Shown: piece by piece, positions 18,401 to 26,643 of the stretch
Layout of the letters: every line of letters begins with the position of its first letter
Numbering within the stretch: the first letter of the stretch is position 1
Assembly (NCBI GenBank): GCA_043820105.1
Contig: JBDREC010000102.1
Coordinates: 15,053-79,052, forward strand
Reading direction: 5' to 3'
Source: JBDREC01 sp043820105 [NCBI: Pseudomonadota bacterium]
Lineage (GTDB): Bacteria; Bdellovibrionota_F; JAHFAK01
Length of the DNA: 64,000 nt
The notes under the pieces: generated by a model
Seen by the model: the letters and a program-made list of their open reading frames with translations, nothing else
Database searches by the model: none
Told to the model about the DNA's origin: nothing
Translations under genes and position numbers: made by a program

Positions 18401-21400
18401 TTCCTCTAATTTGGAAATTCTATCCGCTTCTTTAGGTAAGGCAAAAAATGCGATAGTAAATAAGGCTGATTGTATAGCCTCATTAAATAGTGTAAATATA
18501 GCTGGCAAAGATCCTCCCTGCCTACTCTCAATACTGCTATCCAGCATTGTCTGTGCAATATCCAGATAACCTTGCGTTGCAGCCATTTTCGAGGCTTCAA
18601 CAATTAATCTCGCGATTACCCATATTGCAGTATTCTTAATCTTTTGGTTTAAATCAGAAAGCTCATCAGTACCAATCTCTGATAAGGCTAATTTAAATTC
18701 CTCATTCCACCTCAAAAACACAATCGGTGGTATTGCCTTTTCCGAATTCAGTTTATGCATCATAATTTCATAGTGTAATTGTCTAAGCATTTGGGCATAA
18801 GATGGTACTGCCAAGCCCTGTTCAATAAAGGCATTCTGAGAGCTGGGAAAAGTTACTACTGAATCAGGAAGAGGAAATGGCCCATCTAACCATATAAAAG
18901 TAGGCATATCTGAAGCTATTGTTTGATTATAAGTATTTGTATCTTTAAATGGGTGTTGTTTCGAGGGATTTTCCCACAGATTATACAACTGTCTATGATA
19001 TTCCAAAGCTGAGTATAAACCTGGCAGATACCCTATTTCAGAATCATAATCATCGGCAACGGGAACAGATCTCCACCAGTCTTTATCATAGGGGGCATTA
19101 GAATGCAAAGGATCCTGCCCATAATTTATTGCGCCATATTTCGCAGCTTGTCCTGGAAGAGGCAATCTTAAGCCTCCTAATCTTGCCTGTAATAAAGCTG
19201 CTAAAATAGCAGGTGTAGTTGGGCTAGACCCCCATTTTTTCGATAAATTATAAGCTGCATCTGCCAATATGCCTTCCTCGTCATAGGCCAGTATTGTTAT
19301 CAAAAAAGCTTCCAGGGCCTTTGGATCACCTTTATTAATTTCTGAATGATAAACTTTATATAAATACTTGTAATATTTTTTTTGATTATATTTTCTAAAC
19401 TTTGTAATAACTTTAAGAATAAATTTTTTAATTTCAGCTTTTGGAATATTACCTTTTACATAACTATCCTGCAAGGCTTCTGTTAATATCCTTAAGCCTA
19501 AATTTGTCCTTTGAATGCTTTTTTCTTTTTCTAAATATTCCTCATTATTTACTACAGCAATAGGAGTTAAGGGAAGTTGAAATAATTCAAACTGGGAAAC
19601 GGAAATTCTGCCAAAATGATAAAGCATTTTTTCAAGATTTCGTTCCAGTCTTGCTCTTTCAAAATAAAGCAAATCACTAACAACAATCTTGCTTCTTTCG
19701 ATTTCTCCGCCAATCCTGTCAACTTTGGGAATATAGGCTAAATTCCTTTGTATAACTATAGCAATATTTTTAATTAAATCTTCATAATACGTTTTTTCTT
19801 TTCCACTGGCTTGTCTTGCTATAAGTATGGTCATTCGGTAAAAGGCTAAAAGACCATTTGGATCACTCCAATTAATGTCTTTTGCAATACCCGTTGCCTT
19901 TTGAAGGGCTTCTTCAAATTCAAGCTTATATTTTTCATATTGCCTTCTTCCGGCTGAAAGAATTTTTACTTTGTTTTGGGTTGCCTCCTGCTTTCCCAAA
20001 AAAGAGGTGCTTTCTACATCCTTATTTCCGCTTATCAAATCTTTATACTCATTTACCCTGGACATTATTCCGGGAATATCTACTGACGGGGTAGCACCAC
20101 TTCTCAATAATGTCCCAGTTAAGGCTGCCATATTTGCGGAGCTTGGTTCGTCAATAGCTTTTTTTGCCTGTGTCATTAATAAAGCAAGAGGGGAATCTGT
20201 TTTAATTTGTACTCCATGCTCGGCAATAACTGCTTCTACTGAAGGGTCTGCTAGTAAAGCAGGATTAGCTCTAGCTAAAGCTGCTAATTGAAGTAATTTT
20301 CCTTTATTATAATTCCTGGTGTGGTTGGCTCCCAGGTAAATTCTGCTTCTTATATAACCTGATATTCCTTCTTTATTTATTATGTCCAGAATTTTTTCAA
20401 AAAATTCCACTTCATCGGGAGCAAGCCAATCTTTTGGTATTCCAATGGCTATTAAATCCCTGTAGAGCAAAGCCGCTCCATAACTGGCCTGGGCTTCTTC
20501 CTGATAGCGGGTATCTAATAAATGAAAAAGGATGGCTTCAAAAGACGCAGCCCCTGAATAATCCGAAATCTCTTTATAAGGGAGAGCAGCGACTTCTCTG
20601 TGTCTTTCATTAATTGGCATAGCGTGAACGCCAAGTTCATGTGCCAGGGTGAAAACAGATGCATTTCGTCTTAATCCAATTTCATCACTAAGTTCATTTC
20701 TTGTGTCTGTATATTTTCCTCTGCGTGACCAGGATGATTTGAGGTTAAAGCTTATTGGAAATGCATTTTCCTTATCTTCTATTTCTGCTCCTCTTTTTTC
20801 TACCAGTTCCTTCCATTTCTTTATAACTCTTTGCCATTCAGGTGAAGCATGCTCTATGAGTCTTATCGCCAGAGCTAATTTTCCCTCATTTATAATTCCT
20901 GTTCTAAATAGATCCTTAAACTCCTGTGCATCAAAAGGAGGTAATATTTCATCTTGGCCGGGAATGGTATCTGGATCCATTGTAAAATGGGCTGCCTCAA
21001 GCCCTGACAATCCAGCTGTATTTTTTCTAAATTCCAATTGCAGATATCTGCTTTCATCATTTTCCAAAACATTCTCATCAAAACGAAAGCTGCTTATTTT
21101 TAAAGGACTTTCATAATATACTCTTATATCACCACTGCGAATCACATATATTCTAAATCCGCTAATATTAGAGTATTCGGTCAAAAGATCTTTTGCGATG
21201 TCCAGTACTTTAGCAAGCATTCTTTTTTTCCAGTTTCTCATGGCCTGTATTTGCCCGAAATCATTGAAGTCTGAAATATACTCGGGATCATATCCTGCAA
21301 ATTCCACAGATTGTTCGATAACTAAAGGCACAGTAAGCGGAATCCCTGCTTCTTTTTTAAGCAAAGAGGATGCCAATTCAAAATTAGCCTTAACTTTTTT

Positions 21401-24034
21401 ATAAATCTGCTGATTTTTATCATCAGCTCTCATGACTCTCCATCTGATGCCATCCTGACCCAGGGCTAGTTCCAATTCATGAGCCGGAACCATGGGAGTA
21501 TTAAATTCAAGATGTTTTTCATAATGTTCATATTTCTCTTCAAAACCAAACAAGATTACATCACCAAAGCTCAATTTCATTGGTGTTCTTAAGCCAATAA
21601 ATTTCATTGGCGTTCTTCTACGACTTGGCTTGCTTATACTTCCATCAGAGTGCTTGATGGCTAAACTTACTTTTGAAGAAATTGGGGCCATGGTCCAATA
21701 CCCTGGTAATGCAGACGGCTTTTTCCCGCCCTCTTCGTCCATTATTGGTTCAAGCTGCCATACAAACTGGATATCTGCTGGCGTTTCAGCGGAGGGTTTT
21801 CTGACTAACATTATTTTTTCTTCAGTCACAATCCCGTAAACAGATGTTCCTGGCTTAAAATATGCATCCTTTAATTTTGTTTTTATCCTTTCATCAAGCT
21901 GGATTTCTTTTTCTTCTGATACCTTGACCGCTGCAACTCCTTCAAACAACCAGTCTTCAAGCTGCTGTTTATCCATATTCAATGCAAGTGTAAACATAGA
22001 ATCAAGCAAGGCATAAACAGAAACAAGCAGTTCTTCAGGTACATTTTCTATAATAATCTCTCTTATTAATTTTATTTGATCAAATTCCAGATAAATTTTT
22101 AAACTCGCCCTTTTTCCATCCAAACCATATCCAAAAATTTCATGAACTCTGGGAGTATTTGGATTTAACACTGCATCAGCAATAAAGGTTTTAGCATCTT
22201 TTATAGATATTTCAGGTAAGCCCGGATGAATATGAGCAGAAGATAAAACAAGATCAGCTGCGGATTCTGCTTCATCTGAAACAGCTAATAAGGCATAATC
22301 AGATTGACTTGCCCCACCTTCTAAAAAAGAAACTTCACCAGTATCGTCTTTTCTAACTGAGTATTCATGGCCCGTCCGTTCGTGATGTTCATAAAGTTTC
22401 TCAATATCATCATTTCCCAGCAGCAACGACTGAACCTGGAGATCTTCAAAACGATTATCGTCATCAAAATGCTCCTTATTGTTAGCTGCAAAGGGATCAA
22501 AGGTCTCAGCCGGATCCTGCGTTAATTCCTGATACGCTCTTTGTCTTTCCGCATTTGGCAAATTGAGATTCTGAGGCCTGGCAAGTGGAATGCTTGCAAA
22601 TATATCACGACCAGCAGCAATTGTTGCCTGTGGCTCCTGGATTGGGGACTGCTCAGGAGAAACAGGTGCTCGCGGAGCCTCTGGTGAAATTGGCGAGTAT
22701 TTCCCTTTTGGCAAATTGAGATTTCTGCCTCTATCCAGAGTAACTTCCATTATTATTTGTGGTTCTGGCCTGGGTTTCGGGGTCTGTCTGAGCAGTTCAG
22801 TTCTGCCGGGAATTTCTTCGTTTAAAAAAGGGTCCGCTGGTTTTTCTTTTAATAAGGTATCGGCCTCTACAGATTGTATAGGGGCCCTGGAGGCAATTGG
22901 TTTCGGGACTTCACTGCCACCTTCTGTTAAGCCTTCGATAATATCAATGGTCGCGGGCATAGCTTCAGGTGCCTGCATGGTGCTTCCCGGAATTTCTGTT
23001 TTCGGAATTTCAAGCAAGGTTATTCGGTTTCTGGAGGCAATTTCAAGAGCTGCTGGAGCTAATTCCTGCGGAATAGGAAGTGGCGAAGAAAATGTTTTTA
23101 AACCCGGATCCCAGATTAAATCCATAGGCTGCCTGATTGCAAGAGCATTGATTTCTGCTGGACTTCTCGCTGCGCTGGCGAAATTTAAAGATCTAAAAAA
23201 TGAATACGCGCTTTTTAGGGCTCTTTCTCCTCTTGGAACTAAAATCAGGGCTCCTAAAAATTCACCGCTATCCATTCCAAGTTCTTCAAGTATTCTATTG
23301 GTTTCAAGGTCAGCATCAGCCAGACCAAGTCTTACACTATCAATTATTATATCTAGTCCATTTTTAGCGGCAATAAAGATACAAGCTATTCCAAGAGCAT
23401 CAAGAGCAGCCATTACAATGGGCCTGGTTGGCGGACAAATAAAAAGAATAAGGGCTCCTGCAATTAATGCTTTTACTCTTAAAGAAGAAAAATCAAAAAC
23501 TTGCAAAAATCCACGGGATAATCTTTGCAGACCACTGGCTGTTTCTTCATCCAGTCCATTTGTGAAAAAATCATACGCTGTTAAGTAATCAGCTCCTTCC
23601 ATTTCATCATGCAATATTCCAATTGTAACAGACCCCCCTCCAAGTTTTTCCAATCTTTGAATCTCTGTGTCGCCTAAACGTCTTTGGACTTCAATTTTCA
23701 GAGCTTTTTCAAAACTTTCATGTAAATCAAATTCATGAACTATATACATTACCAGAAAAACAACTTCCTCTTCAGTTCCACCAAGCGGCAGTTCCAAAGT
23801 TGCTGCAAGCAAGGTATCAGCCAAAACAAATACATTATCAAAAGAAACTAAAGAAGAAGGTTTTATATAATCAGGATTTGTTTGAGAAGAAACATACTCA
23901 CCATCATCCAAAATTACATCTGTTGGGCTTTGATCATTGCTTTCGTATGGAAATATATTTTGAAAGAATATTAATGAAAATACGATGACAAAATAAAAAC
24001 ATTTTTTAGTTAAATTTACTTCAAGATAAAACAT
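15467..24034 (-). CDS. Giant exported protein with JAMM-like, HELGVH and UbiB/ABC1 kinase domains
   Basis: 2855 residues. Order seen: a signal-like hydrophobic start (about 8-30); a hydrophobic hairpin near 185-225; a Pro-rich stretch with repeated NLNLP motifs (about 300-510); a JAMM-like motif HIHPGLPEISIKD (H601, H603, S610, D613); a zinc-protease motif HELGVH (H1132-H1136); a long helical-repeat region; and a C-terminal ABC1/UbiB/ADCK atypical kinase. The kinase is complete by motif: KLGQ at 2499-2502, Ala/Ser loop PIASASMGDV at 2557, Lys2580, HKDPHPGN at 2708-2715 and DWG at 2728. UbiB proteins support quinone synthesis from the cytoplasm or membrane, so an exported one is odd unless the hairpin returns the chain to the cytoplasm. 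A sigma-54-type promoter lies 53 bases upstream of the ATG. Confidence 0.85.
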   Translation of the reverse strand: MFYLEVNLTKKCFYFVIVFSLIFFQNIFPYESNDQSPTDVILDDGEYVSSQTNPDYIKPSSLVSFDNVFVLADTLLAATLELPLGGTEEEVVFLVMYIVHEFDLHESFEKALKIEVQRRLGDTEIQRLEKLGGGSVTIGILHDEMEGADYLTAYDFFTNGLDEETASGLQRLSRGFLQVFDFSSLRVKALIAGALILFICPPTRPIVMAALDALGIACIFIAAKNGLDIIIDSVRLGLADADLETNRILEELGMDSGEFLGALILVPRGERALKSAYSFFRSLNFASAARSPAEINALAIRQPMDLIWDPGLKTFSSPLPIPQELAPAALEIASRNRITLLEIPKTEIPGSTMQAPEAMPATIDIIEGLTEGGSEVPKPIASRAPIQSVEADTLLKEKPADPFLNEEIPGRTELLRQTPKPRPEPQIIMEVTLDRGRNLNLPKGKYSPISPEAPRAPVSPEQSPIQEPQATIAAGRDIFASIPLARPQNLNLPNAERQRAYQELTQDPAETFDPFAANNKEHFDDDNRFEDLQVQSLLLGNDDIEKLYEHHERTGHEYSVRKDDTGEVSFLEGGASQSDYALLAVSDEAESAADLVLSSAHIHPGLPEISIKDAKTFIADAVLNPNTPRVHEIFGYGLDGKRASLKIYLEFDQIKLIREIIIENVPEELLVSVYALLDSMFTLALNMDKQQLEDWLFEGVAAVKVSEEKEIQLDERIKTKLKDAYFKPGTSVYGIVTEEKIMLVRKPSAETPADIQFVWQLEPIMDEEGGKKPSALPGYWTMAPISSKVSLAIKHSDGSISKPSRRRTPMKFIGLRTPMKLSFGDVILFGFEEKYEHYEKHLEFNTPMVPAHELELALGQDGIRWRVMRADDKNQQIYKKVKANFELASSLLKKEAGIPLTVPLVIEQSVEFAGYDPEYISDFNDFGQIQAMRNWKKRMLAKVLDIAKDLLTEYSNISGFRIYVIRSGDIRVYYESPLKISSFRFDENVLENDESRYLQLEFRKNTAGLSGLEAAHFTMDPDTIPGQDEILPPFDAQEFKDLFRTGIINEGKLALAIRLIEHASPEWQRVIKKWKELVEKRGAEIEDKENAFPISFNLKSSWSRRGKYTDTRNELSDEIGLRRNASVFTLAHELGVHAMPINERHREVAALPYKEISDYSGAASFEAILFHLLDTRYQEEAQASYGAALLYRDLIAIGIPKDWLAPDEVEFFEKILDIINKEGISGYIRSRIYLGANHTRNYNKGKLLQLAALARANPALLADPSVEAVIAEHGVQIKTDSPLALLMTQAKKAIDEPSSANMAALTGTLLRSGATPSVDIPGIMSRVNEYKDLISGNKDVESTSFLGKQEATQNKVKILSAGRRQYEKYKLEFEEALQKATGIAKDINWSDPNGLLAFYRMTILIARQASGKEKTYYEDLIKNIAIVIQRNLAYIPKVDRIGGEIERSKIVVSDLLYFERARLERNLEKMLYHFGRISVSQFELFQLPLTPIAVVNNEEYLEKEKSIQRTNLGLRILTEALQDSYVKGNIPKAEIKKFILKVITKFRKYNQKKYYKYLYKVYHSEINKGDPKALEAFLITILAYDEEGILADAAYNLSKKWGSSPTTPAILAALLQARLGGLRLPLPGQAAKYGAINYGQDPLHSNAPYDKDWWRSVPVADDYDSEIGYLPGLYSALEYHRQLYNLWENPSKQHPFKDTNTYNQTIASDMPTFIWLDGPFPLPDSVVTFPSSQNAFIEQGLAVPSYAQMLRQLHYEIMMHKLNSEKAIPPIVFLRWNEEFKLALSEIGTDELSDLNQKIKNTAIWVIARLIVEASKMAATQGYLDIAQTMLDSSIESRQGGSLPAIFTLFNEAIQSALFTIAFFALPKEADRISKLEEIISEYKTMVELRRAGITPTEMLMFVKEFALNRAFRQAANELLHLASEHIAKFNPSSFQFREGVTLFIQIVNAANLTNEEKDNLLYELFDKVLPKVKKEAIGLDIREQIALFDWMDTAIFTRDTLEIISIYAKTESLIFARAKYAIDRIGSAKLPLDIRGRILNLAYRIEHYIDRVSPEIKNESNEEKLGRVSKDSDYQVALADVFPSRKVSVDLTMPVGKWNPVMVRRGLDDPTSAWEKIRLAIGGLTSAYPDLSENNIFNVYTAFVNNEIERAAKPSSELQEGLNTYQAFVERKTKGEDPRLNVAVSGSALGLKIFSAIEKVQLTGLLKIPAIAFALDLAEKTLSAHGELGDFEKEVLASVLEASNVPDARRKRELFLYIVNDSRYPIETRRIAAKGLAYASTFNKVLSALIEGYEKNPNHLQEKRLYCMVCEYWKRIGRLPDDYGMLILDENKNDPDNYFSKFDEALSDKELTIANLDAIKLESLSLKYGKYASLFITEISRYLEAKAPHNFIDSCVFKDDILKLIPPTTANIAKARQIMKKINFRKQERDETLDLLKLDLPNALMDLPKELKFIALRFFKQMPQDQLFSLIEDLKHIEKSQGRAETFCYLFERVGLPKLGQALSTMYGIIPTAERQVFARLFDQVPPSSSVEIKRTVERELRKPMHLLFATWDDVPIASASMGDVFKATLPDGREVFVKVAPDSKYNQNLQVGIETLSKVADDFEAAVKMGRFSLGIDIPSLIRRWLNDYRIQLSFLKEMRNGDKFRQRGYLVPEYLHEMSTQRVLVMLPASGKKLNELDDPGQRKEAAILYARQALKMLLIDKSFHKDPHPGNVFFEPETGLSWIDWGITGFITQDKLNKLFSLLMFLYAPGAKNSGQLKTLQRFLTQIASEASLSTGFDDELLRQGIDQLDWSLPPADNLVLLIDLAGQAGLYIDPEIMEAINFLLTVNGVVMDLDPGHNLLPDFMWVMSKR

Positions 24035-24085
24035 AATCCCATTTCTCCAATATCTTTAGCCATATTTATTGCGCAATATTACTAC

Positions 24086-24101
24086 CGCATTTTTTATGCC
24101 A
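24086..24101 (-). promoter_or_regulatory. Sigma-54-type (-24/-12) promoter of the giant gene
   Basis: On the minus strand TGGCATAAAAAATGCG, with exactly 10 bases between GG and GC. Transcription would start near 24075, about 40 bases before the ATG of the giant gene, which has GGAG/GGG as ribosome site. The -12 element reads ATGC rather than TTGC, so it is the second weakest of the five sites. Confidence 0.55.
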
Positions 24102-24250
24102 GAGCAGCATGCTTAATATTGTCTGTTATTTTAAGCTGTTAGGTGGTTTTGTTTTGATTTTTTATGTTTAAAAGAGAATTATTTTTACTCTTATTGCATT
24201 GCTTGCGACAAAAAGCTCTCAAAAAAATGAAGCATATCCATGGAAATTCT

Positions 24251-24628
24251 TTATTGTGCAGGTAAAATTCTTGCTTCCAGCTTTTTAAAAATTGAAATTA
24301 TGTAATCTTTTTCCAAACCTGTTTCTCCCGCTGCATAATCAATAAATCCACAGCCATTGCTGATACCTTCAAAAATATTATATTCAGACACATCATGGGA
24401 AGACTGGCTATTGGACTGAAAGAACAGCCATAGGGCTGCAATGTCCATAATTACATTGCTGTCAACCTCATTAAAACCATCTAAAGCTCTTGCAATCGCC
24501 TGAATTTCACGATACCGTCTCGTTGCCTCTTCCGGATCAACTGGTCTTGGGCCAACATATCTTTCTGTTCCTTTATCTATAAAGTACCTGGCAGGTAATT
24601 CGCAATGCCAGGGTAAGTGTATTCTATT
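24251..24628 (-). pseudogene. Remnant of a larger unidentified gene
   Basis: An open frame of 125 codons without a credible start reads HCELPARYFIDKGTERYVGP, then RPVDPEEATRRYREIQAIAR, then DSNVIMDIAALWLF, and ends LEARILPAQ. It is richer in G+C than the flanking spacer, like the giant gene next to it. The only ATG (24448) lies in the middle of what looks like one continuous domain. I read this as the 3' part of a lost, probably large gene. The family is not recognised. Confidence 0.45.
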
Positions 24629-24659
24629 TTATTATTTATTCAATTAACTTAATTGATAA

Positions 24660-25121
24660 TTATATATTCAGAGCCTGTTCAATTCTCTCCGCGAATTCAT
24701 ATATTGAACCTGTTTCAATTATTTCTCCTTTTTCATTTTTTCTTTCAATATATGTTAGAGTTACATTTTTAAAAAGAACATCATTACGTATTGTTTGTTT
24801 GTTAAGAAAGCAGTTTCCTGTAGCAAAAAGGGGCAAAATTAAAAATCCAAAAAACCCTGAAACCTTCATACAATCATTATAATAATTTCGTCTTTTTGAA
24901 ATCTGTTCATATGAATACCATTTTTTTGATCCTAAATTTATGCATTTATCATCATCTGCCACAGGACATAATTCAAAACTGAAATTATTACCTTCTTGTG
25001 TAACTTTAATAAAATGAATAGCATTTATTTCATCCTTATCTGGATAAACATTTGCTTTTGAGAAAACAGGAACAACCAATAAAAAACAAAGTAAAAAGAT
25101 TAAAATTAATTTTAGTTTCAT
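24660..25121 (-). CDS. Small exported protein, unknown function
   Basis: 153 residues with a signal peptide (about 1-22, ending VFSKA). The middle has a second hydrophobic segment (VSGFFGFLILPLFATGNCF) and five cysteines are spread over the chain. The C-terminal third (LTYIERKNEKGEIIETGSIYEFAERIEQAL) looks like a small soluble domain. No family recognised. The ribosome site AAGGAGAAAAATCC is strong. A smaller broken gene lies just upstream on the same strand and may have shared its transcript. A perfect AT-rich inverted repeat (CAATTAA, C, TTAATTG, 24641-24655) sits after its stop. Confidence 0.65.
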   Translation of the reverse strand: MKLKLILIFLLCFLLVVPVFSKANVYPDKDEINAIHFIKVTQEGNNFSFELCPVADDDKCINLGSKKWYSYEQISKRRNYYNDCMKVSGFFGFLILPLFATGNCFLNKQTIRNDVLFKNVTLTYIERKNEKGEIIETGSIYEFAERIEQALNI

Positions 25122-25194
25122 ATGGATTTTTCTCCTTTAATTCTTTGTAGAATAGGTCTAATAAAAAAAATCAGGTTTACACTTTTTGTTGTTT

Positions 25195-25403
25195 TCAATT
25201 CATCTCTTTTCCTTCATTAATGTATTTTAAGGCTTCCTTTGCCCACTCATCTCCTGCTTCAGCTTCTTGTATTAATTTCTCATGTTCCTGATCTTTGATT
25301 TCTTTGTTTTCTTCTTTTATCTTTTCTTTATCACGCAAAAATAATTTTTTTCCTTTATTAACAATAACACCATTACACCAATAAACATCGCATAGAATTT
25401 CAT
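25195..25403 (-). pseudogene. Small membrane-anchored coiled protein split in an A-tract
   Basis: ATG at 25403 (ribosome site AAAAGGACC) opens MKFYAMFIGVMVLLLIKEK, a membrane anchor, which stops 28 codons on. In the neighbouring frame the charged remainder is complete: KKLFLRDKEKIKEENKEIKD, then QEHEKLIQEAEAGDEWAKEA and LKYINEGKEMN, then TGA at 25197-25195. Both halves join perfectly if the seven-A tract (plus-strand T7 at 25345-25351) had eight. The intact product would be a 69-residue single-span protein with a coiled helical tail. Slippage on the A-tract, a mutation or a read error are all possible. Confidence 0.55.
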
Positions 25404-25632
25404 GCTTTGGTCCTTTTATTAAATATTATTATTAAAATAAAATACAAAATAGAAACCAAACTAGAAATAGAATTTTATTCTATAATATCTAAGCATTAAT
25501 TCGTTTTTAATAAAATTATAGTTCTATATTGTGTTTTTTTTCATCATTTAATGGAAAATAATGTCCCAAATGAGTCTAGAAGTTGCCTGGCTGGCAATTC
25601 GCGATTCGAGGGTAGGCACTAAAAACAATTTT
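25404..25632. other. AT-rich spacer without genes
   Basis: Together with the broken small gene to its left this is a 511-base stretch without an intact gene. It is very AT-rich, apart from a short mixed segment near 25580-25620. I see no RNA gene, promoter consensus or terminator that I would defend. Confidence 0.5.
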
Positions 25633-26331
25633 CTATATTATAAAACTAAGCTCAAACACTGTTCCTGTTTCATTTAAATTACCATCTTCTTTTTTAATTT
25701 CTCCAGTATTTTTTATAGTCTTTTTTCTAGAAGGCGAAGATTCATGCTTTGTTTCTATTTGAATCATCAAAAAACCAAGTTCTTGTGCATTTTGTAAAAT
25801 AGTTATTACTCCAAGTTCTTGATCGCCAAGAGCTTGTGTTTTTGCTTTTCCCTGCCCTATTCTCTCTTCAAATAATTGTTCAAAAATATCATCTTGAATT
25901 CCTTGTCCATTATCTTTTATTCTGAATATTAGTTCGCTGCCTTTTATTTTTATATCAACAGTTACAAGTCCATCTGGGTTTTCTAAATCTACAAATGAAT
26001 CAAGAGCATTTTTGTATGCTTCTCTTAATAATTCATTTAAGCTAAAATAGTCGTCTCTTGAAAATTTATTAATTTCTAAATCTTCAATCATATCTCTTAA
26101 CTTTGAAGGTGAAAATGTTTGCTTAAAATTATCCTGAGCTGCACTTAAAATTAAGTTTCTTGGAAAGAGGTCATCTTCAAATTCGATTTCTTCTTTGTAA
26201 GTGGACATTATTTTTTCTTCTGATGCTTCAATTGAAGAAAAAAGATCGAGGCAGTTTGCAAAAGAACTAGAAATTAAGATTAACATTAGGATTGGGATTA
26301 GGATTAAAATTTTTATTTCTGATACTTTCAT
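25633..26331 (-). CDS. Exported GHKL (HATPase_c) domain protein
   Basis: 232 residues with a strong signal peptide (about 1-26, MKVSEIKILILIPILMLILI then SSSFANC). The mature part is a histidine-kinase-type ATP-binding fold. It has the N box NELLREAYKNALDSF, the G1 box FRIKDNGQGI, a G2-like GDQELGVITIL segment and a closing GTVFELSF strand. There is no dimerisation or phospho-acceptor domain. GHKL domains need ATP, which is scarce outside the cytoplasm, so export of this fold is unexpected. Either it binds something else, or the N-terminus is an anchor with unusual topology. A very good sigma-54-type promoter stands upstream. Confidence 0.75.
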   Translation of the reverse strand: MKVSEIKILILIPILMLILISSSFANCLDLFSSIEASEEKIMSTYKEEIEFEDDLFPRNLILSAAQDNFKQTFSPSKLRDMIEDLEINKFSRDDYFSLNELLREAYKNALDSFVDLENPDGLVTVDIKIKGSELIFRIKDNGQGIQDDIFEQLFEERIGQGKAKTQALGDQELGVITILQNAQELGFLMIQIETKHESSPSRKKTIKNTGEIKKEDGNLNETGTVFELSFII

Positions 26332-26398
26332 AAATATGCCACTGTAAAGTTATTTTGCTCAAAACAAAAGGAGATAAGCTCTTATATTATTTGTAATT

Positions 26399-26414
26399 AG
26401 CAAGAATTATGCCA
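26399..26414 (-). promoter_or_regulatory. Sigma-54-type (-24/-12) promoter
   Basis: On the minus strand TGGCATAATTCTTGCT, with exactly 10 bases between GG and GC and a consensus TTGC. It drives leftward toward the exported GHKL gene (ATG at 26331, transcription start near 26388). The rest of the 312-base spacer up to ettA is AT-rich. It holds a TATAAT-like box near 26610 whose -35 partner is poor. Confidence 0.7.
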
Positions 26415-26643
26415 TTATTTCATTGGCAACTTTCATATATCCCTTTGTTTTTATTGGAAAAGCTCAAAACCATATATAATAAGAAAGAGACAATGATGCC
26501 TCGTTTTATAAAAAAAGGAATTATATGAATATAGAAACGAATTGATTTAATTTTTGACAATTCTGTTATTGTATTTGATGAGTTGTTTTTATTAAGCGAG
26601 CTATAAATTTTATAATGTACACAATTATAGATAGGAACAATAA

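Noticed and set aside
22590-23588. 332-codon rightward open frame inside the giant gene
   Set aside because: It is antisense to the Pro/Ala-rich part of the giant gene, has no ribosome site and repeats low-complexity residues. It is a shadow frame.
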